From Pelotomaculum thermopropionicum SI (GTDB lineage Bacteria; Bacillota; Desulfotomaculia; Desulfotomaculales; Pelotomaculaceae): 64,000 bases of DNA. The stretch covers positions 496,001 through 560,000 of the forward strand of contig AP009389.1 in NCBI GenBank assembly GCA_000010565.1, read 5' to 3'. Shown here piece by piece: positions 8,554-16,606 of the stretch (position 1 is the stretch's first letter; every line of letters starts with the position of its first letter). The notes below the pieces were generated by a model. That model was not told where the DNA came from, made no database searches, and worked only from the letters and a program-made list of their open reading frames with translations. Both the position numbers and the translations under genes were made by a program.

Positions 8554-9693
8554 ATGAACTTCAAGCTAACCGAAGAACAAGAATTAGTGCGCGCCAGCGT
8601 AAGAGAATTTTGCCAGAAGTACGTAGAGCCCATAGCCGACAAAGTGGACCAGGAAGCATACTTTCCGATGGAGACCGTAAAGAAGCTGGCCGAGCAGGAG
8701 TGGACCGGCATACCCTATCCCGTCGAGTACGGCGGTGCCGGGTCAGACTATCTGACCTACATCATCGTGCTTGAAGAGCTGTCCCGGGCCTGCGCCACCA
8801 CCGGGTTTACCCTGGAGTGCCACACCTCATTAGCCAGTTATCCCATATACAAGTACGGCACAGAAGAGCAGAAGAAGAAGTGGCTGGTGCCCATGTGCAA
8901 GGGCGAGATATTAGGGTCATTTGCCCTGACCGAGCCCGGGGCCGGCACCGACGCAGCTTCCGGCCAGAGCACCGCAGTGCTGGTCGGTGACGAGTACGTA
9001 TTAAACGGCACCAAGATGTTCATATCCAACGCGCCGGTAGCCGGAGTGCTGGTAATATTCGCATCCACCGACAAGAGCAAGGGAGCCAAAGGCATAAGCG
9101 CATTCATCGTACCCGCCGATGCGCCCGGGCTGCAGATCGGCAAGCACCTGAACAAGATGGGCATTCGCGGTTCCCTCACCGCCGAAGTAATCATGAAAGA
9201 CTGCCGCATACCCAAAGAGAACCTGTTGGGCAAAGAAGGCGAAGGTTTCAAGATTGCCATGTCCACCCTGGACGGCGGGCGGATCGGGATAGCCGCCCAG
9301 GCGCTGGGGATAGCCCAGGCCGCTTTAGACGAGTCAATTTCATACTCCAAAGAGAGAGTACAGTTTGGCAAACCGATCAGTTCCTTCCAGGCCATCCAGT
9401 GGATGATCGCCAACATGGCCACCGACGTTGAAGCCGCGAGGTTTTTGACCTACTACGCCGCCTGGTGTTACGACCAGGGGAGGCCCTACAGCAAAGAAGC
9501 CGCCATGGCCAGGCTGTTCGCCTCCGAGTGCGCCGCCAGGCACACCAACAGAGCAGTGCAGATTCACGGCGGCATCGGTTACATCAAAGGGCACAAAGTC
9601 GAGCGGCTGTACCGCGACGCCAAGATCACCGAGATTTACGAAGGTACCAACGAAGTGATGAGGATGGTCATAGCAGGCAACCTGCTGCGGTAG
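8554..9693 (+). CDS. Acyl-CoA dehydrogenase
   Basis: FAD flavoprotein introducing the 2,3 double bond into an acyl-CoA, 379 residues, typical of short-chain members. Start ATG 8554 is supported by AAAGGAGAT 7 nt upstream; a TTG at 8536 is in frame but unsupported. Signatures: ALTEPGAGTDAASG in the middle domain, and the C-terminal QIHGGIGYIKGHKVERLYRD and TEIYEGTNEVMR, with the catalytic base at Glu363 (YEGTNE). Together with EtfB and crotonase downstream it forms the first steps of beta-oxidation, or the last steps of butyrate-type synthesis. The 155 bp before it contain no credible gene. Confidence 0.95.
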   Translation: MNFKLTEEQELVRASVREFCQKYVEPIADKVDQEAYFPMETVKKLAEQEWTGIPYPVEYGGAGSDYLTYIIVLEELSRACATTGFTLECHTSLASYPIYKYGTEEQKKKWLVPMCKGEILGSFALTEPGAGTDAASGQSTAVLVGDEYVLNGTKMFISNAPVAGVLVIFASTDKSKGAKGISAFIVPADAPGLQIGKHLNKMGIRGSLTAEVIMKDCRIPKENLLGKEGEGFKIAMSTLDGGRIGIAAQALGIAQAALDESISYSKERVQFGKPISSFQAIQWMIANMATDVEAARFLTYYAAWCYDQGRPYSKEAAMARLFASECAARHTNRAVQIHGGIGYIKGHKVERLYRDAKITEIYEGTNEVMRMVIAGNLLR

Positions 9694-9732
9694 GCAAGAC
9701 AACATAGCGGCTTTGTTGCTTCACATAGACCA

Positions 9733-9825
9733 CCAGGGAAAAATAAGGCAGAGAGACAGAGGACCAAAGTCAGGCCTTTCCACAAGATAGGCGGCGAGTA
9801 AGTCCCCCATCTCTGCCTTCCCTGG
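9733..9825. repeat. Long imperfect inverted repeat between acyl-CoA dehydrogenase and etfB
   Basis: The left arm CCAGGGA...AGGCAGAGA (9733-9754) is complementary to TCTCTGCCT-TCCCTGG (9810-9825), with a small bulge in the left arm and a loop of about 55 nt. No T-run follows, so it is not a standard terminator. It could be an mRNA-stability or processing element between two co-transcribed genes, or the trace of an inserted element. It fills most of the 171-bp gap. Confidence 0.5.
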
Positions 9826-9864
9826 GGATACAAGAGAGCAATTAAAAAACAGGAGAGGCGAGAC

Positions 9865-10569
9865 ATGCTCAAGATCATCGCTTGTTTCAAGTGGGTAATA
9901 GACGAACAAGACATAAGAGTCGACCAGAAGAGCCGCGAGCTCATAATGGAGCGAGTAGGCTACAAGATCAGCGACTACGACCGCAACGCCATTGAAGAAG
10001 CCGTGCGGCAGCAGGAAGCCCACGGCGGCAGCGTGGTGGCCGTGACAGTAGGGCCGCCCGGCGCCAGGCAGAGCTTAAAAGACGCCCTGTCCCGCGGGCC
10101 CGAGCGGGCGTGGTTTATCAGCGATCCATCCTTTGCCGCGCTCGAGCCGTCCCAGACCGCCGCCATACTGGCAGAAGCCATAAAAACGAAAGGCGAGTTC
10201 GACCTGATTATCTGCGGCGAAGGTTCCAGCGACCTGTACGCCCAGCAAGTCGGGCCCGCCCTGGCCCAGCGGCTCGGCATACCCTGCGCCACCTACGTTA
10301 ACAAAGTGACCTTAGAGCCCGGCGAGAAGAAGCTCACCGCCGAGCGCAAGCTTGACGACGGCATAGAGACAGTAAGCATCCAACTGCCCGCGCTCATAAC
10401 GGTGCTGCCCGACATCAACACACCCCGGATACCCAGTTTAAAGCAGGTTTTAGGAGCCGCCAAGAAGCCCGTAGAAGAGATCAAGAAGAGCGACTTAGGG
10501 CAGGACTTTCAGCCGCGCCTTGAGACAAGGCCGGAGATGTTTTTTGCAAAAGCGTTTGTTCCAGGGTAA
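9865..10569 (+). CDS. etfB: Electron transfer flavoprotein beta subunit (FixA/EtfB type)
   Basis: Accepts electrons from acyl-CoA dehydrogenase FAD and passes them on. The 234 residues follow EtfB: N-terminal KIIACFKWVIDEQDIRVD, then the nucleotide-binding region around VVAVTVGPPGARQSLKDALSRGPERAWFI, then LIICGEGSSDLYAQQVGPALAQRLGIP and PALITVLPDINTPRIPS. It is somewhat shorter than the usual 250-260. GGAGAGGCGAGAC precedes the ATG. The partner EtfA normally follows directly but is absent here; the next gene is crotonase. EtfA must be encoded elsewhere or the pair has been broken. Confidence 0.92.
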   Translation: MLKIIACFKWVIDEQDIRVDQKSRELIMERVGYKISDYDRNAIEEAVRQQEAHGGSVVAVTVGPPGARQSLKDALSRGPERAWFISDPSFAALEPSQTAAILAEAIKTKGEFDLIICGEGSSDLYAQQVGPALAQRLGIPCATYVNKVTLEPGEKKLTAERKLDDGIETVSIQLPALITVLPDINTPRIPSLKQVLGAAKKPVEEIKKSDLGQDFQPRLETRPEMFFAKAFVPG

Positions 10570-10608
10570 ATCCAGAGAATATAAATTTGAGACGGGAGGT
10601 TTCTTTAG

Positions 10609-11391
10609 ATGAGCGAACGTTTTGTAGATCTTGCGGTTGAAAATGGTATAGCCGTTGTTACGATAAACCGGCCTAAAAGCTTAAATGCTTTAAGCGTGGA
10701 AGTGCTGGAGCAACTGGGACAGGTCATAAAGGATATAGAAAAAGACGATAAAGTGAGAGCCGTCATTATTACCGGATCGGGCAGCAAGGCTTTCGTTGCC
10801 GGGGCCGACATTGCGGCAATGGTAAATATGACTGCAAAGGAGGCAAGGGATTACAGCATTTTTGCCCACAAAGTATTTGAGTCAATTGAGCAGTTGCCCA
10901 AGCCTGTAATTGCCGCCGTTAACGGTTATGCCCTGGGCGGGGGCAATGAACTGGCTATGGCGTGCGATATCCGCGTTGCCTCCAGCACGGCCAATTTCGG
11001 GCAGCCGGAAATAACCCTGGGCATTATTCCAGGGTTCGGAGGGACCCAGCGCCTGTCGCGCCTGGTCGGAAAAGGTAAAGCCATGGAATTGATTTTGACC
11101 GGTAAAATGATAGACGCCAAAACAGCCGAGTCAATAGGGCTGGTAAACGTGGTAGTGCCTCCGGAAAAACTTATGGAGACTGCAAAGGAAATTGCACAAA
11201 AAATTATTAACTTCAGCCCTCTTGCAATATCCTTCGCCAAGGAAGCGGTGAATCGCGGGATCGAAATGACGCTGGAGCAAGGCTGCAAATATGAAATCGA
11301 ACTCTGGACGGACTGCTTTACAACAGAGGATCAGGACATTGGCATGACTGCCTTCCTGAATAAGCAAAAACCAACTTTTAAAGGCGCTTAA
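10609..11391 (+). CDS. Enoyl-CoA hydratase / crotonase
   Basis: Adds water to a 2-enoyl-CoA to give a 3-hydroxyacyl-CoA. 260 residues, full length. Both catalytic glutamates of active hydratases are present: Glu114 in ALGGGNELAMACD and Glu134 in QPEITLGIIPGFGGTQRL. The oxyanion-hole region GSKAFVAGADIAAM is intact. It follows etfB by 39 bp with GGGAGG before the ATG, and is the last gene of the acyl-CoA cluster, ahead of a terminator. A 3-hydroxyacyl-CoA dehydrogenase and thiolase are not in the window. Confidence 0.94.
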   Translation: MSERFVDLAVENGIAVVTINRPKSLNALSVEVLEQLGQVIKDIEKDDKVRAVIITGSGSKAFVAGADIAAMVNMTAKEARDYSIFAHKVFESIEQLPKPVIAAVNGYALGGGNELAMACDIRVASSTANFGQPEITLGIIPGFGGTQRLSRLVGKGKAMELILTGKMIDAKTAESIGLVNVVVPPEKLMETAKEIAQKIINFSPLAISFAKEAVNRGIEMTLEQGCKYEIELWTDCFTTEDQDIGMTAFLNKQKPTFKGA

Positions 11392-11458
11392 TTGCAGGTT
11401 TGTCTGTGGGAAGCTGGAGTTTGCCCAGTTTAAGCCACAAGTGACTTTGTTCATACCA

Positions 11459-11488
11459 CCGGGCTTTTCCGCCCGGTTATTTTCTTTT
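11459..11488 (+). terminator. Terminator of the acyl-CoA operon
   Basis: CCGGGC-TTTTCC-GCCCGG hairpin followed by TTATTTTCTTTT, 68 bp after the crotonase stop. Confidence 0.85.
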
Positions 11489-11692
11489 CGAGGTGAAGAG
11501 ACAGGGGCCGGATAACCGGGTTCGCGATGGCCGGGGCCTGAGTGCAGCCTTATGCAGAAAGCGTTTGTGAAATTGCCCTTACGTTTTTTAAAACTCCAAT
11601 GGTTTTCTTGTCAACGGTATTTAAAAGATGACGAATTTGGTTTATCATTAAGTATGTTAAAAAAAGTCATTTTCTTTGCAAGAGGTGTCTCA

Positions 11693-11884
11693 TTGAGCAA
11701 GCTGGTCATTACGTTCGTTTGCGAAAACAGGCACGATGTGGAAACCGTTACCTTTGACCTGAACCGCTGCGGGGAAATTCCCCCGGAAGAAATATGGCAG
11801 CTTTTGAGAAAGGGCTGCCGGTGCAACAAGTGCGGAAGCGATAAATTCACCTACCGGACCAGATATAAAGAATACATGCGGTAG
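11693..11884 (+). CDS. Small protein with a C-terminal Cys pair, unknown function
   Basis: 63 residues if started at TTG 11693, which has AGAGGTG 5 nt upstream. The frame stays open back to 11552, but that part looks non-coding (many Phe/Leu/Arg, no ribosome site). The translation begins LSKLVITFVCENRHDVETVTF and ends with RCNKCGSDKFTYRTRY; Cys residues at CRCNKCG plus C10 could form a zinc site. It stands alone between the acyl-CoA terminator and a small membrane peptide upstream of argH. Function not recognised. Confidence 0.55.
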   Translation: MSKLVITFVCENRHDVETVTFDLNRCGEIPPEEIWQLLRKGCRCNKCGSDKFTYRTRYKEYMR

Positions 11885-11983
11885 TATTTTACTTTATTAT
11901 TTTTTATTCGGCCGTGATTGGTTATGATAAGAGTGGACGGGCCGTCCGGTTGTGACGAACGAGAAAACAACGGGGGTGAGAGA

Positions 11984-12103
11984 ATGTACGACAACCGCTT
12001 TATGAAAATATTCATACTGGTTTTAACCCTGGCCGTATTCATTATCCCGATTATAATGATAGCAAATATTATCATGGGCAAGCCGGCGTTTTATTTCTTT
12101 TAA
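11984..12103 (+). CDS. Single-helix membrane peptide, unknown function
   Basis: 39 residues from ATG 11984 with GGGGGTGAG 3 nt upstream. One hydrophobic segment (IFILVLTLAVFIIPIIMIAN) flanked by charged MYDNRFMK and an aromatic C-terminus AFYFF. It ends 12 bp before argH and shares its direction, so the two are probably co-transcribed. No family recognised. Confidence 0.55.
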   Translation: MYDNRFMKIFILVLTLAVFIIPIIMIANIIMGKPAFYFF

Positions 12104-12115
12104 GGAGTGCGGAGC

Positions 12116-13498
12116 ATGACCAAGTTGTGGGGCGGCCGTTTTCAAAAGGAGACAGACCGTTTGGTGGAGGATTTCCATTCCTCCATTTCCTTTGACCGGA
12201 GGCTGTATAAGTACGATATCAGGGGAAGCATTGCCCATGCCCGGATGCTCGGCAAAGCCGGGATTATCCCGCCGGAGGAGGCCAGGGCCATTGCAGACGG
12301 GCTGCAGGAGGTGCTGGCCGATATCGAGGCGGGGCGGGCGGGGTTTTCGGTTGAGGCTGAAGACATTCACATGAACGTGGAGCAGCTTCTCACCGCCAAA
12401 GTGGGAGAGGTGGGCAAAAAGCTGCACACGGCGCGCAGCAGGAACGACCAGGTGGCCTTAGACATTCGCATGTATCTCAAAGACGAGATAGATCAGATCA
12501 CCGGCCTGCTTCGCGAACTCCAGGCGGCCCTGCTGGACCTGGCCGAAAAGCATACCGGCACCGTCATGCCCGGCTATACCCACCTCCAGCGGGCCCAGCC
12601 GGTGACCCTGGCGCACCACCTGCTGGCCTACTGCCAGATGTTCCGGCGTGATGAGGAAAGGCTGGCCGACTGCCGGCGCCGGACGGACGTGATGCCGCTG
12701 GGGGCTGGCGCCCTGGCCGGAACCACCTTCCCCCTGGACCGCGAGTACGTGGCGGAGCAACTGGGCTTTGCCGCCGTTGCCGAAAACAGCCTGGATGCGG
12801 TTAGCGACCGCGACTTCGCCGTGGAATTTGCCGCCGCCGCTTCCCTGATCATGGTTCACTTGAGCCGTTTCTGCGAGGAGATCGTGCTGTGGTCTTCGGC
12901 CGAGTTTGCCTTTATTGAGCTGGACGACGCGTACAGCACCGGCAGCAGCATGATGCCCCAGAAGAAGAACCCGGACGTGGCGGAGCTGATCCGGGGCAAG
13001 TGCGGCCGTGTTTTCGGCGACCTGCAGGCCTTGCTGACCATGCTTAAAGGGCTTCCCCTGGCCTACAACAAGGACCTGCAGGAAGACAAGGAGGCCCTTT
13101 TCGACGCGGTGGACACCGTGAAAAAATGCCTGCTGGTCTTTAAGCCGATGCTTGAGACCATGCAGGTAAAGAAAGAAAGGATGGCCGAAGCGGCCCGGGG
13201 CGGTTTTACCAATGCCACCGACCTGGCCGACTACCTGGTGCGCAAGGGCCTGCCATTCCGCCAGGCCCACGAGGCGGTGGGGAAAGCCGTTTTGTACTGC
13301 CTGGAACGGGGACGTTCCCTGGACCGGTTGAGCCTTGACGAGCTGAGGCAGTTCTCTCCGCTGGTGGAGGAGGACGTGTACGAAGCCATAGACATCTCGC
13401 GCTGCGTCGAGGCCAGGCGGGTTACCGGCGGGCCGGCGCCCGGGGCGGTGCTGGAGGCCGTCAAAAAGGCCAGGCAGCGCCTTAGGGAAAGGCCTTAA
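12116..13498 (+). CDS. argH: Argininosuccinate lyase
   Basis: Splits argininosuccinate into arginine and fumarate, the last step of arginine synthesis. 460 residues from ATG 12116 (TAAGGAGTG 6 nt upstream; the in-frame GTG 12107 overlaps that site). The fumarase-superfamily signature [12 protein letters not shown] stands at 276-287 and carries the mobile-loop serine. N-terminal [18 protein letters not shown] and [16 protein letters not shown] are all typical. argG, which commonly precedes it, is not here. The gene runs convergently with pheA, with 61 bp between stops. Confidence 0.97.
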   Translation: MTKLWGGRFQKETDRLVEDFHSSISFDRRLYKYDIRGSIAHARMLGKAGIIPPEEARAIADGLQEVLADIEAGRAGFSVEAEDIHMNVEQLLTAKVGEVGKKLHTARSRNDQVALDIRMYLKDEIDQITGLLRELQAALLDLAEKHTGTVMPGYTHLQRAQPVTLAHHLLAYCQMFRRDEERLADCRRRTDVMPLGAGALAGTTFPLDREYVAEQLGFAAVAENSLDAVSDRDFAVEFAAAASLIMVHLSRFCEEIVLWSSAEFAFIELDDAYSTGSSMMPQKKNPDVAELIRGKCGRVFGDLQALLTMLKGLPLAYNKDLQEDKEALFDAVDTVKKCLLVFKPMLETMQVKKERMAEAARGGFTNATDLADYLVRKGLPFRQAHEAVGKAVLYCLERGRSLDRLSLDELRQFSPLVEEDVYEAIDISRCVEARRVTGGPAPGAVLEAVKKARQRLRERP

Positions 13499-13559
13499 GC
13501 CTTTTTGCGGCTGCTTCAATAGCGGGTGGGCGGCGGGAAGGGCAGAGGCCCGGCTCCCG

Positions 13560-14744
13560 TTAAGGCGCCTGGGGGAGGGCCTGCTGCCGGTTCCCGGCGG
13601 CGCCGGAGGCCAGCCGGGATGCCTGCCGCCTGACCGAGTGGCGCAGGATCACCCTCCATACCTCTTCGGCCAGTTCCGTGTCGCCGCCTGCGGTCAGGGA
13701 AAGCTGGCGGACGCGTGAAAGAATTTGTTCCTCCCTGAGCGGGTCCCTGATGTTGCCCTCATTTTGTTTAAGCGAGGCCACCCGGTCGATCAGCCGGGTG
13801 CGCTGCGCCAGCAGTTCCGCTATTCGGGCATCCACCGCGTCCAGCTCGCGCCGCAGGCCGGCGAGGGTAAGGGATGCCTCCCGTCCGCCGCTCGCTAAAG
13901 CGTCTGTTCCGGCGCAGTTCCACGCCGGGTAGGACCCCAGAATCTTCAGGCCTACCGTTAAAGAAGCCACTCCGCCCAGCACCTCCTGAACCCCCGGCTG
14001 GCCCTGCGAGCCCAGAAAGTCTATGAAGAACACGTAATCGCCCAGATTTTTTTTGGCCGGCCTTGATTCAATGCGGGTCAGGTTAATGCCGCGCAGGGCA
14101 AATTCGCGCAGGACAGCATACAGCGCCCCGGGCCGGTCCTGCAGGCCGAAGATGATGGACGTTTTATAACCGTGCGCAGCAGCGCAGGGAACCTGCTCTC
14201 TCCCCAGCACCCAGAAGCGGGTGGCGTTGTCAGGGTAATCGTTGGCGGCCGGTACAACAACCTGCAGGCCGTACACGGCAGCGGCCCTGGCCGGGCCGAG
14301 GGCAGCCCAGGGACGGGAACTGCCGGCCACCTTTGCGGCGGCGGCCGCCGTGCTGGAGCACTCCACCGGCAGGGCGCCTGGAAGCTCCCGGCGCAGGAAC
14401 CGGCTGCACTGGGCCAGGGCCTGGGAATGGGAAAAGACCTTTTCCACCTGATCCAGCCTTGTACCCGGGCGGACCATTAAGGACTGGCAGACGGGCAGGA
14501 GAACCTCCCCCCGCACCGCCAGGTTAAACGGCCCTGCCAGCAGGTCCAGGACGGCGCCTACCGAACCCTCGGTAGAATTTTCCACCGGGACAATCCCCTC
14601 GTCAAACCTTCCCTCTGCAACCCCGCTAAAAATTTCTTCAATAGAGGAGCAGCCGGCCGTTTCTCCTTTTCTTTCGCCCAGGTGGCGAAGGGCTGCCTCT
14701 TCTGAAAAGGTGCCGCGGGGCCCCAGGTACCCGATTTTATGCAT
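13560..14744 (-). CDS. pheA: Prephenate dehydratase with ACT domain and C-terminal chorismate mutase
   Basis: Bifunctional enzyme of phenylalanine synthesis: chorismate to prephenate to phenylpyruvate. Start ATG 14744 (GGAGGAGGTG upstream) gives 394 residues. Order seen: prephenate dehydratase about 1-180 ([37 protein letters not shown] with the TRF motif); ACT domain about 195-270 ([18 protein letters not shown], then the ESRP phenylalanine-binding motif); then an AroQ-type chorismate mutase about 295-375 ([32 protein letters not shown]). In the well-known enterobacterial PheA the mutase is at the N-terminus, so this fusion is in reverse order. The start overlaps the DAHP synthase stop by 8 nt, so the two are translationally coupled. 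The pair is controlled by the upstream T-box. Confidence 0.93.
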   Translation of the reverse strand: MHKIGYLGPRGTFSEEAALRHLGERKGETAGCSSIEEIFSGVAEGRFDEGIVPVENSTEGSVGAVLDLLAGPFNLAVRGEVLLPVCQSLMVRPGTRLDQVEKVFSHSQALAQCSRFLRRELPGALPVECSSTAAAAAKVAGSSRPWAALGPARAAAVYGLQVVVPAANDYPDNATRFWVLGREQVPCAAAHGYKTSIIFGLQDRPGALYAVLREFALRGINLTRIESRPAKKNLGDYVFFIDFLGSQGQPGVQEVLGGVASLTVGLKILGSYPAWNCAGTDALASGGREASLTLAGLRRELDAVDARIAELLAQRTRLIDRVASLKQNEGNIRDPLREEQILSRVRQLSLTAGGDTELAEEVWRVILRHSVRRQASRLASGAAGNRQQALPQAP

Positions 14745-15528
14745 ACAGCACCTCCTCCCTGACAAACCGCTTTACGGCAGCGGCCACCGTTTTAAGCTCC
14801 TCCATCAGGGCGTCGAACTCGTCCGGGGGCAGGGACTGGGGGCCGTCGCACAGCGCCTTGCAGGGTTCCGGATGAACCTCGATGAGCAGGCCGTCGGCGC
14901 CGGCCGCCACCGCCGCCCTGGCCATGGGTGCCACCAGGCTCCGGTCGCCCGTGGCGTGGCTGGGGTCCACTATTACCGGCAGGTGGCTCAGCCTTTTTAC
15001 AACGGGTACGGCGCTCAGGTCGAGGGTGTTGCGCGTGGCTTTTTCAAAGGTGCGGATGCCCCGCTCGCACAGGACCACCTTTTCGTTGCCCTCGGACACG
15101 ATGTACTCGGCAGCCATGAGCCATTCCTCAATGGTGGCGGAAAAGCCGCGCTTTAAAATGACCGGCTTGCCTGACCTGCCCACCCTGCGCAGCAGATGGA
15201 AGTTCTGCATGTTCCGCGCCCCTACCTGGACCATGTCGACGTATTCCAGCGCCAGTTCAAGGCTGGCCTCGTCCACCACTTCGGTTACTGTTGCCAGCCC
15301 GGTTTGGGCGGACGCCTCGGCAAGCAGCTTTAAACCCTCTGCCTCCAGACCCTGGAAGCTGTAGGGCGAGGTTCTGGGTTTGTAGGCGCCACCCCGCAGG
15401 ATGGCAGCCCCCGCCTGCCGCACCCTGTGTGCGGCGGCAAGCAGCTGTTCCCTGCTTTCTACGGCGCAGGGGCCTGCAATGACGGTCAGGCTGCCGTTTC
15501 CGATGACTGCGTTTTTTACCGTTACCAC
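14737..15528 (-). CDS. aroF: 3-deoxy-7-phosphoheptulonate (DAHP) synthase, class I beta type, 5' end disrupted
   Basis: Condenses phosphoenolpyruvate and erythrose 4-phosphate, the first step of aromatic synthesis. The frame begins at GTG 15528 and encodes the barrel: [65 protein letters not shown]. Before this GTG there is no ribosome site. The usual family N-terminus ([10 protein letters not shown]) is encoded just upstream in another frame (15522-15578), so a one-base shift near 15530-15545 separates start and body. The N-terminal ferredoxin-like regulatory domain of longer relatives is absent. Expression is controlled by the upstream T-box. Confidence 0.88.
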   Translation of the reverse strand: MVTVKNAVIGNGSLTVIAGPCAVESREQLLAAAHRVRQAGAAILRGGAYKPRTSPYSFQGLEAEGLKLLAEASAQTGLATVTEVVDEASLELALEYVDMVQVGARNMQNFHLLRRVGRSGKPVILKRGFSATIEEWLMAAEYIVSEGNEKVVLCERGIRTFEKATRNTLDLSAVPVVKRLSHLPVIVDPSHATGDRSLVAPMARAAVAAGADGLLIEVHPEPCKALCDGPQSLPPDEFDALMEELKTVAAAVKRFVREEVLYA

Positions 15529-15578
15529 ACTGCTTTTGCCCTGGATTCCCGGCTTACCAGTTTGTACGGCTTCATCAT
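15522..15578 (-). pseudogene. Out-of-frame N-terminal segment of DAHP synthase
   Basis: From ATG 15578 (second ATG at 15575; AAGGGTG 5 nt before) the frame reads [18 protein letters not shown] and then stops. PYKLVSRE is the conserved segment that immediately precedes the barrel in DAHP synthases of this class, so this is the true translation start. The rest of the enzyme continues in a different frame from about 15540. Either a sequencing error, a real frameshift mutation or recoding. Confidence 0.7.
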
Positions 15579-15615
15579 GGGTACACCCTTTCGCTCCTTA
15601 CTGTTAAGGTAAATA

Positions 15616-15660
15616 TAAAAAAGCCTGCCGCTTCCGCAAAGGGACGAAAGCGGCAGGCTT
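15616..15660 (-). terminator. T-box terminator 2 (proximal to aroF)
   Basis: Long hairpin AAGCCTGCCGCTT / AAGCGGCAGGCTT with its T-run on the minus strand (15622-15616). It overlaps the T-box 2 antiterminator and ends about 40 nt before the aroF start. Confidence 0.9.
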
Positions 15661-15756
15661 CCGCGGTACCACCCTGATTGGCCGGTTGGCCCTCTCTTAA
15701 AAGGTACGGGAATGTTCCCCAAAAATGCCGTCCGGGGCCGGCAACACCGGCCGGAA

Positions 15757-15793
15757 AATTAAAAGCTTCCCGTCCTTCAGGGACGAGAAGCTT
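15757..15793 (-). terminator. T-box terminator 1 (distal)
   Basis: AAGCTTCTCGTCC / GGACGGGAAGCTT hairpin followed by TTTTAATTTT on the minus strand, directly after the first T-box sequence. Confidence 0.88.
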
Positions 15794-16078
15794 AATGCTT
15801 TCCGCGTTACCACCCTGGTTGGCCCGTGGAGAAAATACCACGGCACCCCCTCGACAAGAGTACGGGAACTTTCATTCCGATACCCCCTCCCGTGTAACGT
15901 CGGGAGCTTACGGCCCAGCCTACTTGCCGCGCTTTTGCGGTTTCAGCCGGCGTCTCCGGAGAGAACTTCAACAGGTCATATCCTGGGAGTGCTTCCAGTC
16001 GCCGACACTCCCTCCCTGGAGGACTGTTTCCGGTCTACTTTTCTCCTTCATGGACTTTAGGCATATAAATTTAAGGTT

Positions 16079-16108
16079 AGTATAGCATACGGGAAAAACA
16101 ATGCGCAA
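16079..16108 (-). promoter_or_regulatory. Promoter of the aroF-pheA T-box leader
   Basis: Minus-strand TTGCGC (16108-16103), 18-bp spacer, TATACT (16084-16079). Transcription would start near 16072, just before the T-box Stem I. Confidence 0.6.
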
Positions 16109-16163
16109 GGGGCGCAGGAAAAGATTTTTTTATTTTATTTGTTTACCATAGTGCATATACCGG

Positions 16164-16192
16164 TTGACATTTGTTGCCGGCAAAGATATATT
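16164..16192 (+). promoter_or_regulatory. Promoter of the biotin locus
   Basis: TTGACA (16164-16169), 17-bp spacer, TATATT (16187-16192). The BirA operator begins 2 bp after the -10 box, so repressor and polymerase would exclude each other. Confidence 0.8.
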
Positions 16193-16193
16193 A

Positions 16194-16225
16194 TTGTTAA
16201 CTTATATTTATATATGAGTTAACAA
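16194..16225. promoter_or_regulatory. BirA operator (biotin repressor site)
   Basis: TTGTTAAC-N16-GTTAACAA, a perfect inverted repeat that fits the Gram-positive BirA box TTGTTAACY-N14-RGTTAACAA. It overlaps the transcription start region of the biotin promoter. Biotin-bound BirA would dimerise here and repress. Confidence 0.9.
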
Positions 16226-16248
16226 TTTGGAAATGGGGGCATATAAAA

Positions 16249-16326
16249 ATGAAAATGTCTGTACGGGACATGGTGCTGGTATCCATGTTTGCCGCTTTAA
16301 GATTTCATTTCTTGAGGAAGGCCTGA
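16249..16326 (+). pseudogene. bioY: 5' fragment of bioY (biotin transporter S component)
   Basis: ATG 16249 lies just after the BirA operator and reads KMSVRDMVLVSMFAAL, which looks like the N-terminus of BioY (the first membrane helix usually starts M-K-[LM]-[ST]-V-R-D-M-V-L-V). After about 17 codons the similarity is lost and the frame stops at TGA 16324. The sequence then continues as the 3' part of bioA in a different frame, so a deletion joined the two genes near 16290-16312. Confidence 0.65.
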
Positions 16327-16604
16327 AGCGTTTTAAGGAGCTTTCCCATGTAGGTGACATCAGGCAAAAGGGCATGATGGTTGGGATTGAACTGGTGGAG
16401 GACAAAAAAACTAAAAAGCCCTACCCCTGGGAGGACAACATTGGACACCGGGTGATCCTGGAGGCCAGAAAAAACGGCCTGGTGATCCGGCCCCTGGGCA
16501 ATGTAATCGTGCTGATGCCGGTGCTCTCAATGACCATCCCAGAATTGGAGCAGGTATTGGATATTACCTATAATGCTATAGCTAAAGTAACAGGGGAGAG
16601 ATAA
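16308..16604 (+). pseudogene. bioA: 3' fragment of bioA (DAPA aminotransferase)
   Basis: The last 98 or so codons of a class III aminotransferase of the BioA type: LEEGLKRFKELSHVGDIRQK, GMMVGIELVEDKKTKKPYPW, GLVIRPLGNVIVLMPVLSMT. Family length is about 430-450 residues, so roughly three quarters are missing, including the PLP lysine. The frame can be opened from ATG 16227, but the first 25 residues do not look like the protein and come from fused bioY sequence. It stops 2 bp before bioB, whose translation it may still support. Not expected to be active. Confidence 0.85.
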
Positions 16605-16606
16605 TA

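Larger units (their letters stand above)
15610..16072 (-). promoter_or_regulatory. T-box riboswitch (Phe specifier) with duplicated antiterminator-terminator module
   Basis: Leader of aroF-pheA. Stem I lies at about 15920-16060 on the minus strand and contains an AGTAGA element. The specifier is TTC (Phe) at 15965-15963; aligned to the ilvE T-box through the shared CCGGAG...GCCGGCTGAAA, it occupies the same place as ATC there. The first T-box sequence AGGGTGGTAACGCGG (15816-15802) is followed by terminator 15793-15757. A second T-box AGGGTGGTACCGCGG (15675-15661) is followed by terminator 15660-15616. The interval between them repeats the TTCCCGTAC and GGGCCAACC elements but has no room for a second Stem I, so one codon sensor appears to feed two switches in series. 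Confidence 0.9.
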
